Assembly: GCF_002285415.1 (NCBI RefSeq)
Contig: NZ_NSBU01000004.1
Location: 310,001 to 374,000, forward strand
From: Actibacterium pelagium
Lineage (GTDB): Bacteria; Pseudomonadota; Alphaproteobacteria; Rhodobacterales; Rhodobacteraceae
Length of the DNA: 64,000 bases
Direction of reading: 5' to 3'
In this document: positions 44,687-53,684 of the stretch, one piece after another
Layout of the letters: each line of letters opens with the position of its first letter
Position numbering within the stretch: position 1 is the first letter of the stretch
Translations under genes and position numbers: made by a program
The notes under the pieces: generated by a model
The model's database searches: none
What the model was told of the DNA's origin: nothing
The model's input: only the letters and a program-made list of their open reading frames with translations

Positions 44687-44708
44687 GTTCAAAATTCTGA
44701 GAATGAAC
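44687..44708. promoter_or_regulatory. Inverted repeat upstream of the polytopic membrane protein gene
   Basis: GTTCA and TGAAC flank AAATTCTGAGAA, a 22-nt operator-like site 28 nt before the start. The central TTCTGAGAATGA resembles half of the boxes upstream of sitA, so a Fur-family protein might read both. Confidence 0.35.
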
Positions 44709-44771
44709 CTAAGGAGAGGTCACACAGGTTTCTGTGACTTTGGTTACCAAGCGATTGTGCGTCAGTGCAGA

Positions 44772-45605
44772 TTAGACTGTGCGAACGCTGCGGCGTGTGC
44801 GCAGACTGCGCCAGATGAAAGCCCCGATAAACACGGTTGTCAGGATCAAAATGATGGTCGGCGCGGGGGCGCTGTCCAACCAGAAACTGGCATAGACACC
44901 ACCAAGGCAGGACAAGACGGTGATACCCACAGCGACGATCAGCATGGTCGAAAACTGCCGCGTCAGCAGGAACGCGATGGCGCCGGGCGCGATCAGCAGG
45001 CCGATGGCAAGGATGATCCCCACCGCTTTCAGTGTGGCTACGATGGTCAGCGACAGGATCGCCAGCAGGCCATAGTGCAAGACCCTCACGGGCAGGCCAG
45101 ACGTCTGCGCCTGCGCCGGATCAAAGGCGTGCAACAACAGGTCCTTCCATTTCACGATAAGGATCAGAGTCACAGGAACGGCGATCAGCCCGGCAGTCCA
45201 CAGGTCCGCGGCCCCAACGCCCAGCATGTTGCCGAATAGGATATGATCCAGATGAACGTCCGGTTGTGTCTTAGTGTACATCACGATCCCAAGACCAAAC
45301 ATGCCCGAGAAGACAACGCCCATCACCGTATCCTGCTTCACGCGGCTGTTGCCAGACAGGTACCCGGTCGCCAGCGCGCAGGTCATACCGGCAAAGAAAG
45401 CTCCGATCAGCAGGGGGATGTTCAAGAGATACGCCAGAACAACGCCTGGCAGGATCGCGTGGCTGATTGCGTCACCCATCAGGGACCAGCCTTTTAGCAC
45501 AAGAAAGCACGACAAGATCGCCGTCGGCACTGCGATGATCACCGAAACCCAGAAGGCGTTGACCATAAAGCCAAACTGGAAGGGCATCAGCAGGGTGTCC
45601 ATCAT
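44772..45605 (-). CDS. sitD: Mn/Fe ABC transporter permease (SitD-like)
   Basis: 277-residue permease of the metal-ion ABC-3 family with seven to eight helices (VNAFWVSVIIAVPTAILSC, GDAISHAILPGVVLAYLL, AIGLLIAPGAIAFLLTRQF cut). GDAxSHAxLPG is the family motif. The start overlaps the upstream permease stop by 4 nt (ATGATG); the longer frame reading back into that gene was rejected. Last gene of sitABCD. Confidence 0.88.
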   Translation of the reverse strand: MMDTLLMPFQFGFMVNAFWVSVIIAVPTAILSCFLVLKGWSLMGDAISHAILPGVVLAYLLNIPLLIGAFFAGMTCALATGYLSGNSRVKQDTVMGVVFSGMFGLGIVMYTKTQPDVHLDHILFGNMLGVGAADLWTAGLIAVPVTLILIVKWKDLLLHAFDPAQAQTSGLPVRVLHYGLLAILSLTIVATLKAVGIILAIGLLIAPGAIAFLLTRQFSTMLIVAVGITVLSCLGGVYASFWLDSAPAPTIILILTTVFIGAFIWRSLRTRRSVRTV

Positions 45606-46450
45606 GCCCTCAACGCTTTGGCCGCCCGTCGGCGGGCAGCAAGAAGCCCATGTTTCGGGGCAAAGACAAAGGCGGTCAGGAAGACCAAGGTCATCAGGAC
45701 GACAATGACGCCTCCGGTGGCCCCATCCAGAAAATAGCTGATGTAGGCCCCGAAAAAGCTGCATCCGGCCCCGATGGCGACGCTGACCATCAACAGGCGC
45801 GGGAAGCGGTCGCACAGCAGATAGGCGGTCGCGCCGGGGGTCACCACCATTGCGATGACCAGAAAAGCGCCGACCGTTTGCAGGGCCGCAACACAGCAGG
45901 CCGAAAGCAGGGCGAAGAACAGGACCTTCAGGCGCTCAGGCCGCAGGCCAATGGACCGCGCGTGGCTTTCGTCGAAGAAGACGACCATCAGGTCTTTCCA
46001 TTTCGCCAGCAGAATAGCGAGCGTCACGAACCCAATGATCGCCAGTTGCAGCGTATCGCCGGGGGTTACCGCCAGAATATTACCAAGTGTGATCGTCTGA
46101 ATATCCACCGAAGTGGGCGAGATCGACACCATGAACAGCCCTAACCCAAAGAAGCTGGTGAAAATCAGGCCGATGATTGCGTCCTCTTTCAGCCCGGTCC
46201 GCTGGTTCAGGAACAACATGGCCGCGGCGGCCAGCCCTCCAGAGAGGAAAGCACCAAGGGCAAAGGGCAGGCCAAGCATATAGGCCCCAGCCACCCCCGG
46301 CACGATGGAATGCGACAGCGCATCACCGATCAGCGACCAGCCCTTCAGCATCAGATAAGCAGAGAGAAACGCACAAACCGCCCCCACCAGTGCCGAGACC
46401 CACATGGCGTTGGTCATATAGCCATAGGTGAAGGGCTCTAGCAGGATCAT
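45602..46450 (-). CDS. sitC: Mn/Fe ABC transporter permease (SitC-like)
   Basis: 282 residues, second metal-ion ABC-3 permease ([34 protein letters not shown]). About eight transmembrane helices and a basic C-terminal tail. It forms a heterodimer with the next gene product in sit-type systems. Four-nucleotide overlaps at both ends show translational coupling. Confidence 0.88.
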   Translation of the reverse strand: MILLEPFTYGYMTNAMWVSALVGAVCAFLSAYLMLKGWSLIGDALSHSIVPGVAGAYMLGLPFALGAFLSGGLAAAAMLFLNQRTGLKEDAIIGLIFTSFFGLGLFMVSISPTSVDIQTITLGNILAVTPGDTLQLAIIGFVTLAILLAKWKDLMVVFFDESHARSIGLRPERLKVLFFALLSACCVAALQTVGAFLVIAMVVTPGATAYLLCDRFPRLLMVSVAIGAGCSFFGAYISYFLDGATGGVIVVLMTLVFLTAFVFAPKHGLLAARRRAAKALRA

Positions 46451-47310
46451 CCATCCCCCAATGTGCGGGTTTTGTCATCGTAAACCACGACGGGGCGCTC
46501 ATCATCGGTCAGGATAGTGACGGCGCGCGTGTCTTCGTCATCGTGGATCTCGTGGCCTTCAAGAACGAAGTGGCGCAGCACCCCGCCAAACGCCAGTTGC
46601 AGGTTTTCGGGGGTAAAGGTGGTCTCGGTCGGGCCTTCGGCCAGAATGGTGCGTTTGACCAGCACGGTCCGGTCGCAGAATTCCGGCACCGATCCAAGGT
46701 TATGGGTCGACACCAGCATCACGCGGCCTTCTTCCCGAAGATCGCGCAAAAGGGCGATGATCGCCTCTTCGGTTTTCACGTCGACGCCGGTGAAGGGTTC
46801 GTCCAGCAGGATTACCTGTCCCTCTTGCGCCAATGCACGGGCCAGGAAGACGCGTTTGCGTTGGCCGCCCGACAGCTCTCCGATTTGGCGGTGACGATAA
46901 TCGGACATGCCAACACGCGACAGGGCTTCATCCACCGCCTTGCGATCCGCCGCGCCCGGGCGGCGCAGGAAACCCATGTGGCCATAGCGGCCCATCATCA
47001 CCACGTCCTCGACCAAGACCGGGAAGGACCAATCGACCTCTTCGGCCTGCGGAACATAGGCAACGGTGTTCTTGCGAAGGGCCTGTTTGACGGTCTGCCC
47101 CATGACCGAGATATCCCCGGCGGCGACCGGCACAAACCCCATGATTGCCTTGAACAGCGTGGATTTCCCCGCCCCGTTCACGCCCACCAGCGCCGTGATC
47201 GTCCCTGTTGGAAGGCTGAAGCTGGCGTCCTTCAGCGCGGTCAGCCCATTGCGATAGGTGACCGTTACCCCTTGGGCCGAGAGGCCAATGGTGGAGTTAT
47301 CCTTCGGCAC
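46447..47310 (-). CDS. sitB: Mn/Fe ABC transporter ATP-binding protein (SitB-like)
   Basis: 287-residue ATPase with Walker [12 protein letters not shown]-loop [10 protein letters not shown] typical of Mn/Zn importers, signature [15 protein letters not shown], Walker [13 protein letters not shown] and H-loop VSTHNLG. The C-terminal 40 residues extend beyond the usual domain with acidic residues (HEIHDDEDT). Start overlaps the sitA stop by 14 nt. Confidence 0.92.
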   Translation of the reverse strand: MPKDNSTIGLSAQGVTVTYRNGLTALKDASFSLPTGTITALVGVNGAGKSTLFKAIMGFVPVAAGDISVMGQTVKQALRKNTVAYVPQAEEVDWSFPVLVEDVVMMGRYGHMGFLRRPGAADRKAVDEALSRVGMSDYRHRQIGELSGGQRKRVFLARALAQEGQVILLDEPFTGVDVKTEEAIIALLRDLREEGRVMLVSTHNLGSVPEFCDRTVLVKRTILAEGPTETTFTPENLQLAFGGVLRHFVLEGHEIHDDEDTRAVTILTDDERPVVVYDDKTRTLGDG

Positions 47311-48190
47311 CAGTCAGGCCTTTCGCTAGGGTTTCTGTCGTGACGCGCAACAGGTCCAGATAGGTGGGCACGGGGCCATCGGCCTCGGTCAGGCTGTCGA
47401 CATAGAGGACACCGCCGTAACGCGCACCGGTTTCCCGCGCGACCTGTTTGGCCGGGCGGTCGCTAACAGTGCTTTCGCAGAAGACGGCAGGAATATTGTT
47501 GTCCTTCACGCCATCAATGACCTTGCGCACCTGCTGCGGCGTTCCGGTCTGATCGGCGTTCATCGGCCAAAGGTACAGTTCTTGCAGGCCAAAGTCCTTG
47601 GCCAGATAGCTGAACGCCCCTTCACAGCTGACCAGCCAGCGTTCGGCCTCTGGCACCTGCTGAATCATTTCACGCAGCGGGTCGATAGTCGACCTGAGTT
47701 CGGCCTTATAGGCCTCGGCGTTGGCAGCATAGGTTTCGGCATTTTCCGGGTCATGCTGGGCAAAGGCATCTCGAATGTTGTCGATGTAGACCATTGCGTT
47801 GTTCAGCGACATCCAGGCGTGTGGGTTCGGCTTGCCGGTATAAGAACCCTCGGCAATGCTGATCGGCGTGATCCCATCGGTCAGGATCGCCTGTGGCACA
47901 TCCTTGAGATTGGAGAAGAACTGCTCGAACCAAAGCTCTAGGTTCATTCCGTTCCAAAGGATCAGATCGGCGTCTTGCGCGCGGATGATGTCGCGGGGGG
48001 TCGGTTGATAGCCGTGGATCTCGGCCCCCGGTTTGGTGATCGAGACAACCTCTGCCGCGTCACCAGCGACATTCTGCGCCATATCCGCGATCACGGTGAA
48101 CGTAGTGACAGCTTTGAATTTGTCCGCCGCAAGGACGGGGACAGCAGCGAAACAACAGGCAATCGCAATGGTGAAACCGCGTAGGGTCAT
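47297..48190 (-). CDS. sitA: Mn/Fe-binding periplasmic protein (SitA-like)
   Basis: 297-residue cluster A-I metal-binding protein. Signal peptide ends near AADKF. Likely metal ligands His59 (EIHGYQPTP), His124 (NPHAWMS), Glu190 (SCEGAFSYL) and Asp265 ([10 protein letters not shown]); the two-His, Glu, Asp set favours Mn/Fe over Zn, and there is no His-rich loop as in ZnuA. The ATG has AAGGTG upstream; an earlier in-frame ATG does not. First gene of the operon, behind two Fur/Mur-like boxes. Confidence 0.9.
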   Translation of the reverse strand: MTLRGFTIAIACCFAAVPVLAADKFKAVTTFTVIADMAQNVAGDAAEVVSITKPGAEIHGYQPTPRDIIRAQDADLILWNGMNLELWFEQFFSNLKDVPQAILTDGITPISIAEGSYTGKPNPHAWMSLNNAMVYIDNIRDAFAQHDPENAETYAANAEAYKAELRSTIDPLREMIQQVPEAERWLVSCEGAFSYLAKDFGLQELYLWPMNADQTGTPQQVRKVIDGVKDNNIPAVFCESTVSDRPAKQVARETGARYGGVLYVDSLTEADGPVPTYLDLLRVTTETLAKGLTGAEG

Positions 48191-48223
48191 TCGGCACCTT
48201 TTGTAATCTCTTCTCAACGCATA

Positions 48224-48268
48224 TGAGAGTCATTCTCAACAAGTCAATCAGTTAAGAATGATTCTCAA
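48224..48268 (-). promoter_or_regulatory. Two Fur/Mur-type boxes upstream of sitA
   Basis: TGAGAGTCATTCTCA (48224-48238, perfect TGAGA/TCTCA arms) and AAGAATGATTCTCAA (48254-48268) are about 30 nt apart, 34 and 64 nt before the sitA start. Alphaproteobacterial Mur (Fur) represses sit genes through such palindromes when Mn is plentiful. Confidence 0.65.
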
Positions 48269-48341
48269 AAAGAAAACATTGAATTCGGCCTCTAAAAGTT
48301 GGATTCGAGCGGATTTTGGGCGTGAAGCGGCCCGAGGGGCC

Positions 48342-49784
48342 TTAGCGAGCCACCACGGCGCAGCTGGCAGGCAGACGGTAAAGGTAGACTGATCTCTTAC
48401 GGAAGGCGCCCGTATCCGGGGCCAGTGTGGCGACCGCGGCGACCGGGCCATCGCAATCCGGCTGCTCGTTAGAGCGACTGACCAACAGAACCTCTTTGTT
48501 CAGATCCCCGGGCAGCGGATAGCTTTGCGCATAATGGTTCATCGCCCGACCCTCTGGCGGGGTTGAATAGAAGGTCAGCCCGCTGTCGCGCCCGGTGTAA
48601 TACAGATCCGACAGGATATTGCGCTCGGATGCGACGATCGTGTTCAGACCCTCGGCCCGCGCCGTGTCGATCAGGGCGTCGCTCATCTCGTCCAATCCGG
48701 TGTAGCGTTCCAGAAACTTCACATCGTCGGCAAAAAGCGTCGTAATCGGGATGATCAGGCAGAAGCCCGCGTTGATCACGAACGATCCGATCAACCAACG
48801 GCGCGACAGCCATGGCAGTACCGCCAGTGTCCCCGCCAGATACGCCGAGGCCGCCCAGTTGGCATAGGCGTTCGACAGCAGTGCCTGCACGCAGACCAGC
48901 GCAATGATCGGCAGCGTGAAAAGCTGAAAGAAGCCAAAGGGCCAGCGTCGATCTCGAAGAGGCTGCCAAAGTAGGGCTGCCATCAGGACGGGACCAAACA
49001 CGGCAAATTGTGAGGCGAAGAAGGTCAGCAGGTTGTCATAGTTCAGGCCCGCACGCGCACCCGGATCGCGGACCCAGTCGGCGTTGTCCATCGTGTGCTC
49101 GACAGTGGTCAGGCCATTCAGCAGGTTCCAGACAACATTGGGCGAGATCGCAACGAAGAAGGCCAGCAGGACCAATCCCGCCGACCGCCAACCGAGGCGG
49201 GCCTGCGGGATGAACAGCGCCGCCAGCCCTGCACAGATCAGAAAGTAGAAGGCCGCATATTTCGCGAGGAACCCGATCCCAAGCGCAAACCCGGCCAGAA
49301 CCGCATAAGCCTTGCCGCCTGTCTGCAGCAGCCGCAGATAGCCTGCCAGCGCCAGCGCCATGAATGGGAACAACACGGTGTCGGTCGACATCTGCACAGA
49401 GCCAACCGCCACAACAGGCAAGGTCAGATAGCCGACGGCGACCAAGAAACCCGCGCGGGCATCCCACAATCCCTTGGCCACCCGCCCAAGTATCAGCGCC
49501 GTGACACCATGCAGGATAGGGACCGGGAAGCGGACCCAGAAGGGCGCGTCGCTGCCCGCCAATTCCGTCACAGCGCGGATGGTCCAGCCGATCAATGGTG
49601 GTTTGGAGTAGTACCCGAAAGCAAGCTCTTGCCCCCAAAGCCAGTACTGCGCCTCGTCCACGAACAGATCCATGCGGCTGAACCACAGGAACCCAAGGCG
49701 ATAGACGGTCAGACCCAGCACGACGGCAAGGGTCAGCATCAGCCAGTTAGGGGGGCTAGACGGGCGTGTTGCGGCGTTCTGCAT
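48342..49784 (-). CDS. GT39-family glycosyltransferase (ArnT/PMT-like)
   Basis: 480-residue membrane glycosyltransferase using a polyprenyl-phosphate sugar donor. The N-terminal loop carries the acidic catalytic motif LFVDEAQYWLWG, followed by YYSKPPLIGW; ten or more hydrophobic segments follow, then a periplasmic C-terminal part (VASERNILSDLYYTGRD). Likely adds a sugar to lipid A or another envelope lipid, using donor from the GT2 gene upstream. Its start overlaps the LAB_N gene end by 29 nt. Confidence 0.87.
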   Translation of the reverse strand: MQNAATRPSSPPNWLMLTLAVVLGLTVYRLGFLWFSRMDLFVDEAQYWLWGQELAFGYYSKPPLIGWTIRAVTELAGSDAPFWVRFPVPILHGVTALILGRVAKGLWDARAGFLVAVGYLTLPVVAVGSVQMSTDTVLFPFMALALAGYLRLLQTGGKAYAVLAGFALGIGFLAKYAAFYFLICAGLAALFIPQARLGWRSAGLVLLAFFVAISPNVVWNLLNGLTTVEHTMDNADWVRDPGARAGLNYDNLLTFFASQFAVFGPVLMAALLWQPLRDRRWPFGFFQLFTLPIIALVCVQALLSNAYANWAASAYLAGTLAVLPWLSRRWLIGSFVINAGFCLIIPITTLFADDVKFLERYTGLDEMSDALIDTARAEGLNTIVASERNILSDLYYTGRDSGLTFYSTPPEGRAMNHYAQSYPLPGDLNKEVLLVSRSNEQPDCDGPVAAVATLAPDTGAFRKRSVYLYRLPASCAVVAR

Positions 49785-50067
49785 AGATCAGCCAAAGATT
49801 GCGCAGGTAGATGAACAGACCCATGGACTGGCCCAGAATGAAGACGGGGTCCTGTCGATAGACTGCATAGGTGAACAGGATCACCCCACCGCCGACAGAG
49901 AAATACCAGAAGGCCAGAGGCACGACCGACCGTTTCGCCTTTTCCGACGCGATCCATTGGACCAGAAATCGGCCCGTGAACAGCAGCTGGCCGAAAAGGC
50001 CAAAAGCCACCCACCAGAACTCTACCCAGCTCTGGACATTGAGAAACTTGAAGACGGTTTCGGCCAT
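49756..50067 (-). CDS. Lipid-A-disaccharide synthase N-terminal-like (LAB_N) membrane protein
   Basis: 103 residues, three transmembrane helices (FWWVAFGLFGQLLFTGRF; VPLAFWYFSVGGGVILFTYA; PVFILGQSMGLFIYLRN, each in part), with the LAB_N landmarks GRFLVQWIASEK and PLAFWYFS. Small proteins of this kind sit between GT2 and GT39 genes in many Rhodobacteraceae and probably act with them, possibly as a lipid-linked sugar flippase component. One nucleotide from the GT2 stop. Confidence 0.9.
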   Translation of the reverse strand: MAETVFKFLNVQSWVEFWWVAFGLFGQLLFTGRFLVQWIASEKAKRSVVPLAFWYFSVGGGVILFTYAVYRQDPVFILGQSMGLFIYLRNLWLIYAERRNTPV

Positions 50068-50068
50068 G

Positions 50069-50791
50069 TCACTCCGCCTCGGTCGGCTGCGCCTTCTTGC
50101 GGCGACGGATCAGCCAGGCGACCCCGATCAGGTCATAGATTCCGACCAGAGCGCGGTTCAGGTTGTTGTATTTCGAACTGCCAGCCTGACGTTCCTTGTG
50201 GGCGACATCGACCAAGGCGATTTCCCATCCGTCACGCTTGAAAAGCGCGGGCAGATACCGGTGCATATGGTCAAAATAGGGAAGCCGCAGGAAAGCGTCA
50301 CGGCGGAAACCCTTCAGCCCGCACCCAGTATCACGGGTGCCGTCTTTCAGGATGCGCGACCGCAGCGCATTGGCGAATTTCGACGCATAACGTTTCGAGG
50401 CCGTGTCCTGCCGGTTCACGCGTTGCCCGGCGACAAGGCCCAGACGGCCGGTTTCATCCGCTAGAAGCGGTTCAAACAGTTTCGGCAGCTCTGAGGGTGG
50501 GTTCTGGCCATCACCATCCAGTGTGCAAATCACGCGGCCCTTTGCGGCCAGAACGCCGCTGTGAACTCCCGCGCTTTGACCGGCTGAATTGGGATGTTGG
50601 ATCAGGCGCACCATGGGCAAATCGGCCTGAAGCGCCCGGATGCGGTCAGCCGTATCGTCGGTCGACCCATCGTCTACCGGAAGGATTTCAAAACTGTCGA
50701 CACTGGAACAGGCTTCGGCGATGCCGCGGATCAGGTCCTCGACATTCTCCGCTTCGTTCTTCATCGGGATAACGATCGAAACGGATGTCAT
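50069..50791 (-). CDS. GT2-family polyprenyl-phosphate sugar transferase
   Basis: 240-residue dolichol-phosphate-mannose-synthase-like enzyme (ArnC/DPM1 group) that makes polyprenyl-phosphate sugar on the cytoplasmic face. Motifs: SIVIPMKNEAENV, LPVDDGSTDDT, ICTLDGDGQNPP (DxD), RDTGCGLKGFRRD and the C-terminal amphipathic RRRKK. No C-terminal membrane helices. ATG with AGGGG 7 nt upstream; earlier ATG 15 nt before is an alternative. First gene of the GT2-LAB_N-GT39 operon. Confidence 0.9.
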   Translation of the reverse strand: MTSVSIVIPMKNEAENVEDLIRGIAEACSSVDSFEILPVDDGSTDDTADRIRALQADLPMVRLIQHPNSAGQSAGVHSGVLAAKGRVICTLDGDGQNPPSELPKLFEPLLADETGRLGLVAGQRVNRQDTASKRYASKFANALRSRILKDGTRDTGCGLKGFRRDAFLRLPYFDHMHRYLPALFKRDGWEIALVDVAHKERQAGSSKYNNLNRALVGIYDLIGVAWLIRRRKKAQPTEAE

Positions 50792-50879
50792 CTTTGACCC
50801 CTGCATTGGCCGCCCGAATGGGCAATTGAACGGCGGGTTAGCATCTCTGCAAAAGCCTGTCTACTGCGGCCCACGCGCC

Positions 50880-51917
50880 TCAGCGGCGCAGCAGGGTATC
50901 GCCGGTTTCCAACTTGGGCTCCAACTCGATCCGTTTGCCGGAACTGGTTTGGTCAGCCTCAGAACATTCCAGAATGATTTTCGCGGCAGCCTCACCAATT
51001 TCACGGCGGCAGGCATCCATGGTCGCGATACGCTTCGGCAGACCTTCTAGAAGCTCAATCTGGTTGAAGCCCGCGATCCCAAGCTGCCCGGGCACGTCGA
51101 TCCCGGCGGTCAGGCAGTGCATCAGGCCACCAGCGGCGATCATGTCGTTGGAGTAATACAGGAAATCAAGTTCCGGGGTGCGCTCCAGCATCTCGGCTGT
51201 CATTTCGCGCCCCTTGGCCAGACCAGAGCCGCCCGAGTAGAACTCTTGATCGACAATCTCAAGGCCCCGCTTGGCCAGCCCTTCGGTGAACCCTTCAAAC
51301 CGTTTCCGTGCGCGGTGGTCCAACGGCATCTTGGTGCCAAGGAAACCGATTTTCTTATACCCGGCCTTTGCGATGCGCTCTGCCATGATCAGACCAGCCC
51401 GCCGGTGCGAAATACCAACCACTGCGTCGATGGGTTCGCCGTCGACATCCATGATCTCGACAATCGGAATGCCGGCGTTGCGCAACATGGCGGCGGCAGC
51501 GTCGCTGTGTTCGATGCCCGCGATGATCACACCTGACGGACGCCAGGACAGCATTTCGTACAGCACAGCCTCTTCGCGTTCCGGGCGATAATGGGTAATG
51601 CCCACCACCGGCTGTAGCGGAGAATCTTCCAAAACACTGGAGATGCCGGTCATGACCTCCGGAAAAACCATGTTGGACATCGACGGGATGATCACACCAA
51701 CAAGGTTCACCCGCTGCGAGGCCAAGGCGCCCGCAATCTTGTTTGGCACGTAACCAAGCCTTTTGGCGGCCTCCAGAACCTTCTGCCGGGTTGCCTCACT
51801 CACGTCGCCCCGGTTCCGAAGAACCCGGCTGACGGTCATCTCACTGACGCCCGATGCTTCGGACACATCTCGAAGGGTCAATGGACGAGCAGCACGAGAG
51901 GGGGAAGGTTCGGACAC
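50880..51917 (-). CDS. LacI-family transcriptional regulator (GntR-like)
   Basis: 345 residues: N-terminal LacI helix-turn-helix (TLRDVSEASGVSEMTVSRVL), hinge with YVPNKIAGALASQR, and a periplasmic-binding-protein-like sugar domain (VVGISHRRAGLIMAERIAKAG split). The domain resembles gluconate-type repressors. GTG start with AGG upstream. A palindrome at 51951-51960, 34 nt upstream of the start, suggests autoregulation. No sugar-catabolic operon is adjacent, so its targets lie elsewhere. Confidence 0.92.
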   Translation of the reverse strand: MSEPSPSRAARPLTLRDVSEASGVSEMTVSRVLRNRGDVSEATRQKVLEAAKRLGYVPNKIAGALASQRVNLVGVIIPSMSNMVFPEVMTGISSVLEDSPLQPVVGITHYRPEREEAVLYEMLSWRPSGVIIAGIEHSDAAAAMLRNAGIPIVEIMDVDGEPIDAVVGISHRRAGLIMAERIAKAGYKKIGFLGTKMPLDHRARKRFEGFTEGLAKRGLEIVDQEFYSGGSGLAKGREMTAEMLERTPELDFLYYSNDMIAAGGLMHCLTAGIDVPGQLGIAGFNQIELLEGLPKRIATMDACRREIGEAAAKIILECSEADQTSSGKRIELEPKLETGDTLLRR

Positions 51918-51950
51918 GGGTACACCTAAATCGAGTTCTGAGGCTTTCAG

Positions 51951-51960
51951 TTAGCGCTAA
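51951..51960. promoter_or_regulatory. LacI-family operator-like palindrome
   Basis: TTAGCGCTAA is a perfect 10-bp palindrome with a central CG, the common shape of LacI-family operators, located just upstream of the lacI-type gene. Confidence 0.6.
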
Positions 51961-52051
51961 TTCTTCGACATATACAAGTGTAAGCGGCGAAAGGTTGCTT
52001 TTGCTTTACCGGTTGAAAACCGCGCCTCGACCCGCGAAAAGAAAGACACGC

Positions 52052-52128
52052 GGCCCCGTGGCTCAACTGGATAGAGCAGCCCCCTCCTAAGGGGCAGGTT
52101 GCAGGTTCGAATCCTGCCGGGGTCGCCA
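52052..52128 (+). tRNA. tRNA-Arg (anticodon CCT)
   Basis: 77-nt cloverleaf with encoded CCA. Acceptor GGCCCCG/CGGGGTC, D stem GCTC/GAGC, anticodon stem GCCCC/GGGGC with loop CTCCTAA giving anticodon CCT (reads AGG), variable AGGTT, and T arm GCAGG-TTCGAAT-CCTGC. All stems pair, with one G-T in the acceptor. This tRNA is a frequent integration target, and the region downstream is AT-richer. Confidence 0.97.
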
Positions 52129-52190
52129 ATCTGCTTTTAATTGAAATCATTTTCGCCTAGACAATTCATAGAAGAATATTGTGAGGAATT

Positions 52191-52526
52191 ATGCGTCAGT
52201 TTTTATTTGTTGCTTCGTTTGCTTTAGTCGCCGCCTGCACACAAGAATCCGCCCCAGAGTACGCAAATTATGGGGGCGAAAGGCTCCAGATCATCGCCAA
52301 AGCCAACCCTGGACTAATCGACTCCCAGTTCATAGTTGAAATTAACGGAGTTGTAGCAGTGAACCAGCGATCCAAACCTTTTGGAGGTTCTTCCCAAACC
52401 TTCGAAGGATCTTATCGTGGCGAGCGGGTTACCGCACGAGCGACATACGTAGAGAAACTGTTCTCCAGTTACACAATGATTGACGTATTTATCAACGGTA
52501 CGCTTATTGACACTCTAGTGATCTAA
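52191..52526 (+). CDS. Small lipoprotein, AT-richer than its surroundings
   Basis: 111 residues with a type II signal (FLFVASFALVAACTQ, lipobox LVAAC). The mature domain has FIVEINGVVAVNQRS and short beta strands, no recognised family. The DNA is clearly richer in A/T than neighbouring genes, as is the gap before it, which together with the tRNA just upstream suggests acquisition. No integrase or att repeat was found. Confidence 0.75.
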   Translation: MRQFLFVASFALVAACTQESAPEYANYGGERLQIIAKANPGLIDSQFIVEINGVVAVNQRSKPFGGSSQTFEGSYRGERVTARATYVEKLFSSYTMIDVFINGTLIDTLVI

Positions 52527-52547
52527 CCACACTAGCCGCTGATCAAT

Positions 52548-53252
52548 TCAGACCATCTTGATCACGTCGCTGTCGATCGCCAGCATATAGCCCTTTCGGG
52601 CCACGTTGCGGACCAGAAGCTCGCTGACCATCTGATTGCCCAAACTGTCGCGCAGGCGTTTGATACGGGTTGCCCCGGCGGCTTCGTCGCAGTCGGCTTC
52701 GGATCTGCCTGAAATCACGGCTTCGATCTGTGAGCCTGACAGCATGTCTCCGTCCATCCGGGCCTCGGCCAGAACCGACAGAGTCTCGATCGCAGCGGGG
52801 GTGAGCTTGAACTCCATATTGTTCAGAAGAACCATGTTCTCGTCGCGGCTGATCACAAGCGACGACACTTGAATGCCAGAGCGCTCTATCTCTCCCATCC
52901 GGCGGTTAAGCGCGATGATGGTGGTCAGAAAAACCAGAGCCGCGACCAACAACGCAGTCGCAAAGACCAGCAACACGAAGATCACCAGCCGATAAGACGC
53001 CAGAACATCCGAAAACGCCGTGCCTGATTGGGCCAGGATTTCCAATAAAGTGACCTCGGCGGCCGAGGTCAGGTTGTCGTTTTCAACAAAAATACGCTCG
53101 ACGCGCGCGTTGAACGCGTTGGCATCAGGAAGGTTCAGGAACAGAAGAACGGCTGCGACCAGCAGGATCAGAACAATTGCAGCGATCCCGATGGGCACAA
53201 TCCGCGTGCCTGCACGACGCAGGTCAGTAGCGGAGATAGTATTGTCCGGCAC
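52548..53252 (-). CDS. Two-TM membrane-tethered protein with C-terminal winged-helix domain
   Basis: 234 residues from the GTG at 53250-53252, preceded by AGGAAGG. Topology read from sequence: TM1 about 18-40 (PIGIAAIVLILLVAAVLLFL), a 45-residue periplasmic loop, TM2 about 85-114 (FVLLVFATALLVAALVFL), then a cytoplasmic domain with an OmpR/ToxR-like winged-helix pattern (FKLTPAAIETLSVLAEA, GATRIKRLRDSLG, LLVRNVARKGYML). This is the reverse order of ToxR, whose DNA-binding domain is N-terminal. Possible transmembrane one-component regulator. Overlaps the secreted-protein gene by 29 nt. Confidence 0.75.
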   Translation of the reverse strand: MPDNTISATDLRRAGTRIVPIGIAAIVLILLVAAVLLFLNLPDANAFNARVERIFVENDNLTSAAEVTLLEILAQSGTAFSDVLASYRLVIFVLLVFATALLVAALVFLTTIIALNRRMGEIERSGIQVSSLVISRDENMVLLNNMEFKLTPAAIETLSVLAEARMDGDMLSGSQIEAVISGRSEADCDEAAGATRIKRLRDSLGNQMVSELLVRNVARKGYMLAIDSDVIKMV

Positions 53253-53517
53253 TTTCCTTCCTTTCCGGCAAACCGCTTTGATCAAAGACCGAAAGCACGT
53301 TCAGCAATATCCACCCGTCGCCGCCAATCCGGCTGGACACTGCATCGGCAGCATCTCGGCGGCTTGAACACGCGTTATCGGGCAGCTTCACAACACCATA
53401 GTGCAAGCGCAGCGGGTTGTCTTTCTTGGCTTTATAGTCGGCATAGCACTCTGCCGCGGCGGGCGAAGCGATACCAAGGGACAAGCCAAGGACAAGGTAT
53501 GGAAGGACCTTTTTCAT
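53224..53517 (-). CDS. Small secreted protein paired with the winged-helix membrane protein
   Basis: 97 residues with signal peptide (VLPYLVLGLSLGIASPAAAE). Mature part has two cysteines (ECYADYK, DNACSSRR) that could make a disulfide, and a C-terminal GQYYLRY. No family recognised. Overlap with the downstream winged-helix gene implies co-translation, and a periplasmic ligand or partner role is inferred. The ORF extends 14 codons upstream, but the start MKKVLPY has the signal peptide. Confidence 0.7.
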   Translation of the reverse strand: MKKVLPYLVLGLSLGIASPAAAECYADYKAKKDNPLRLHYGVVKLPDNACSSRRDAADAVSSRIGGDGWILLNVLSVFDQSGLPERKESAGQYYLRY

Positions 53518-53684
53518 GACCCCAACATTGGGAAACTTGGCCCTGCTATTCAATAACAACCTTCAAATTCGCCGTGTTATCCGATGACATTGTGCCGTTA
53601 TTGCCTGTCTTTCCCCCCTCGACCCATCTTTGACCCATGTTCGAAACGCGGTCCTGCGCCGCATCCAAAATACGGAGCAAAGAA

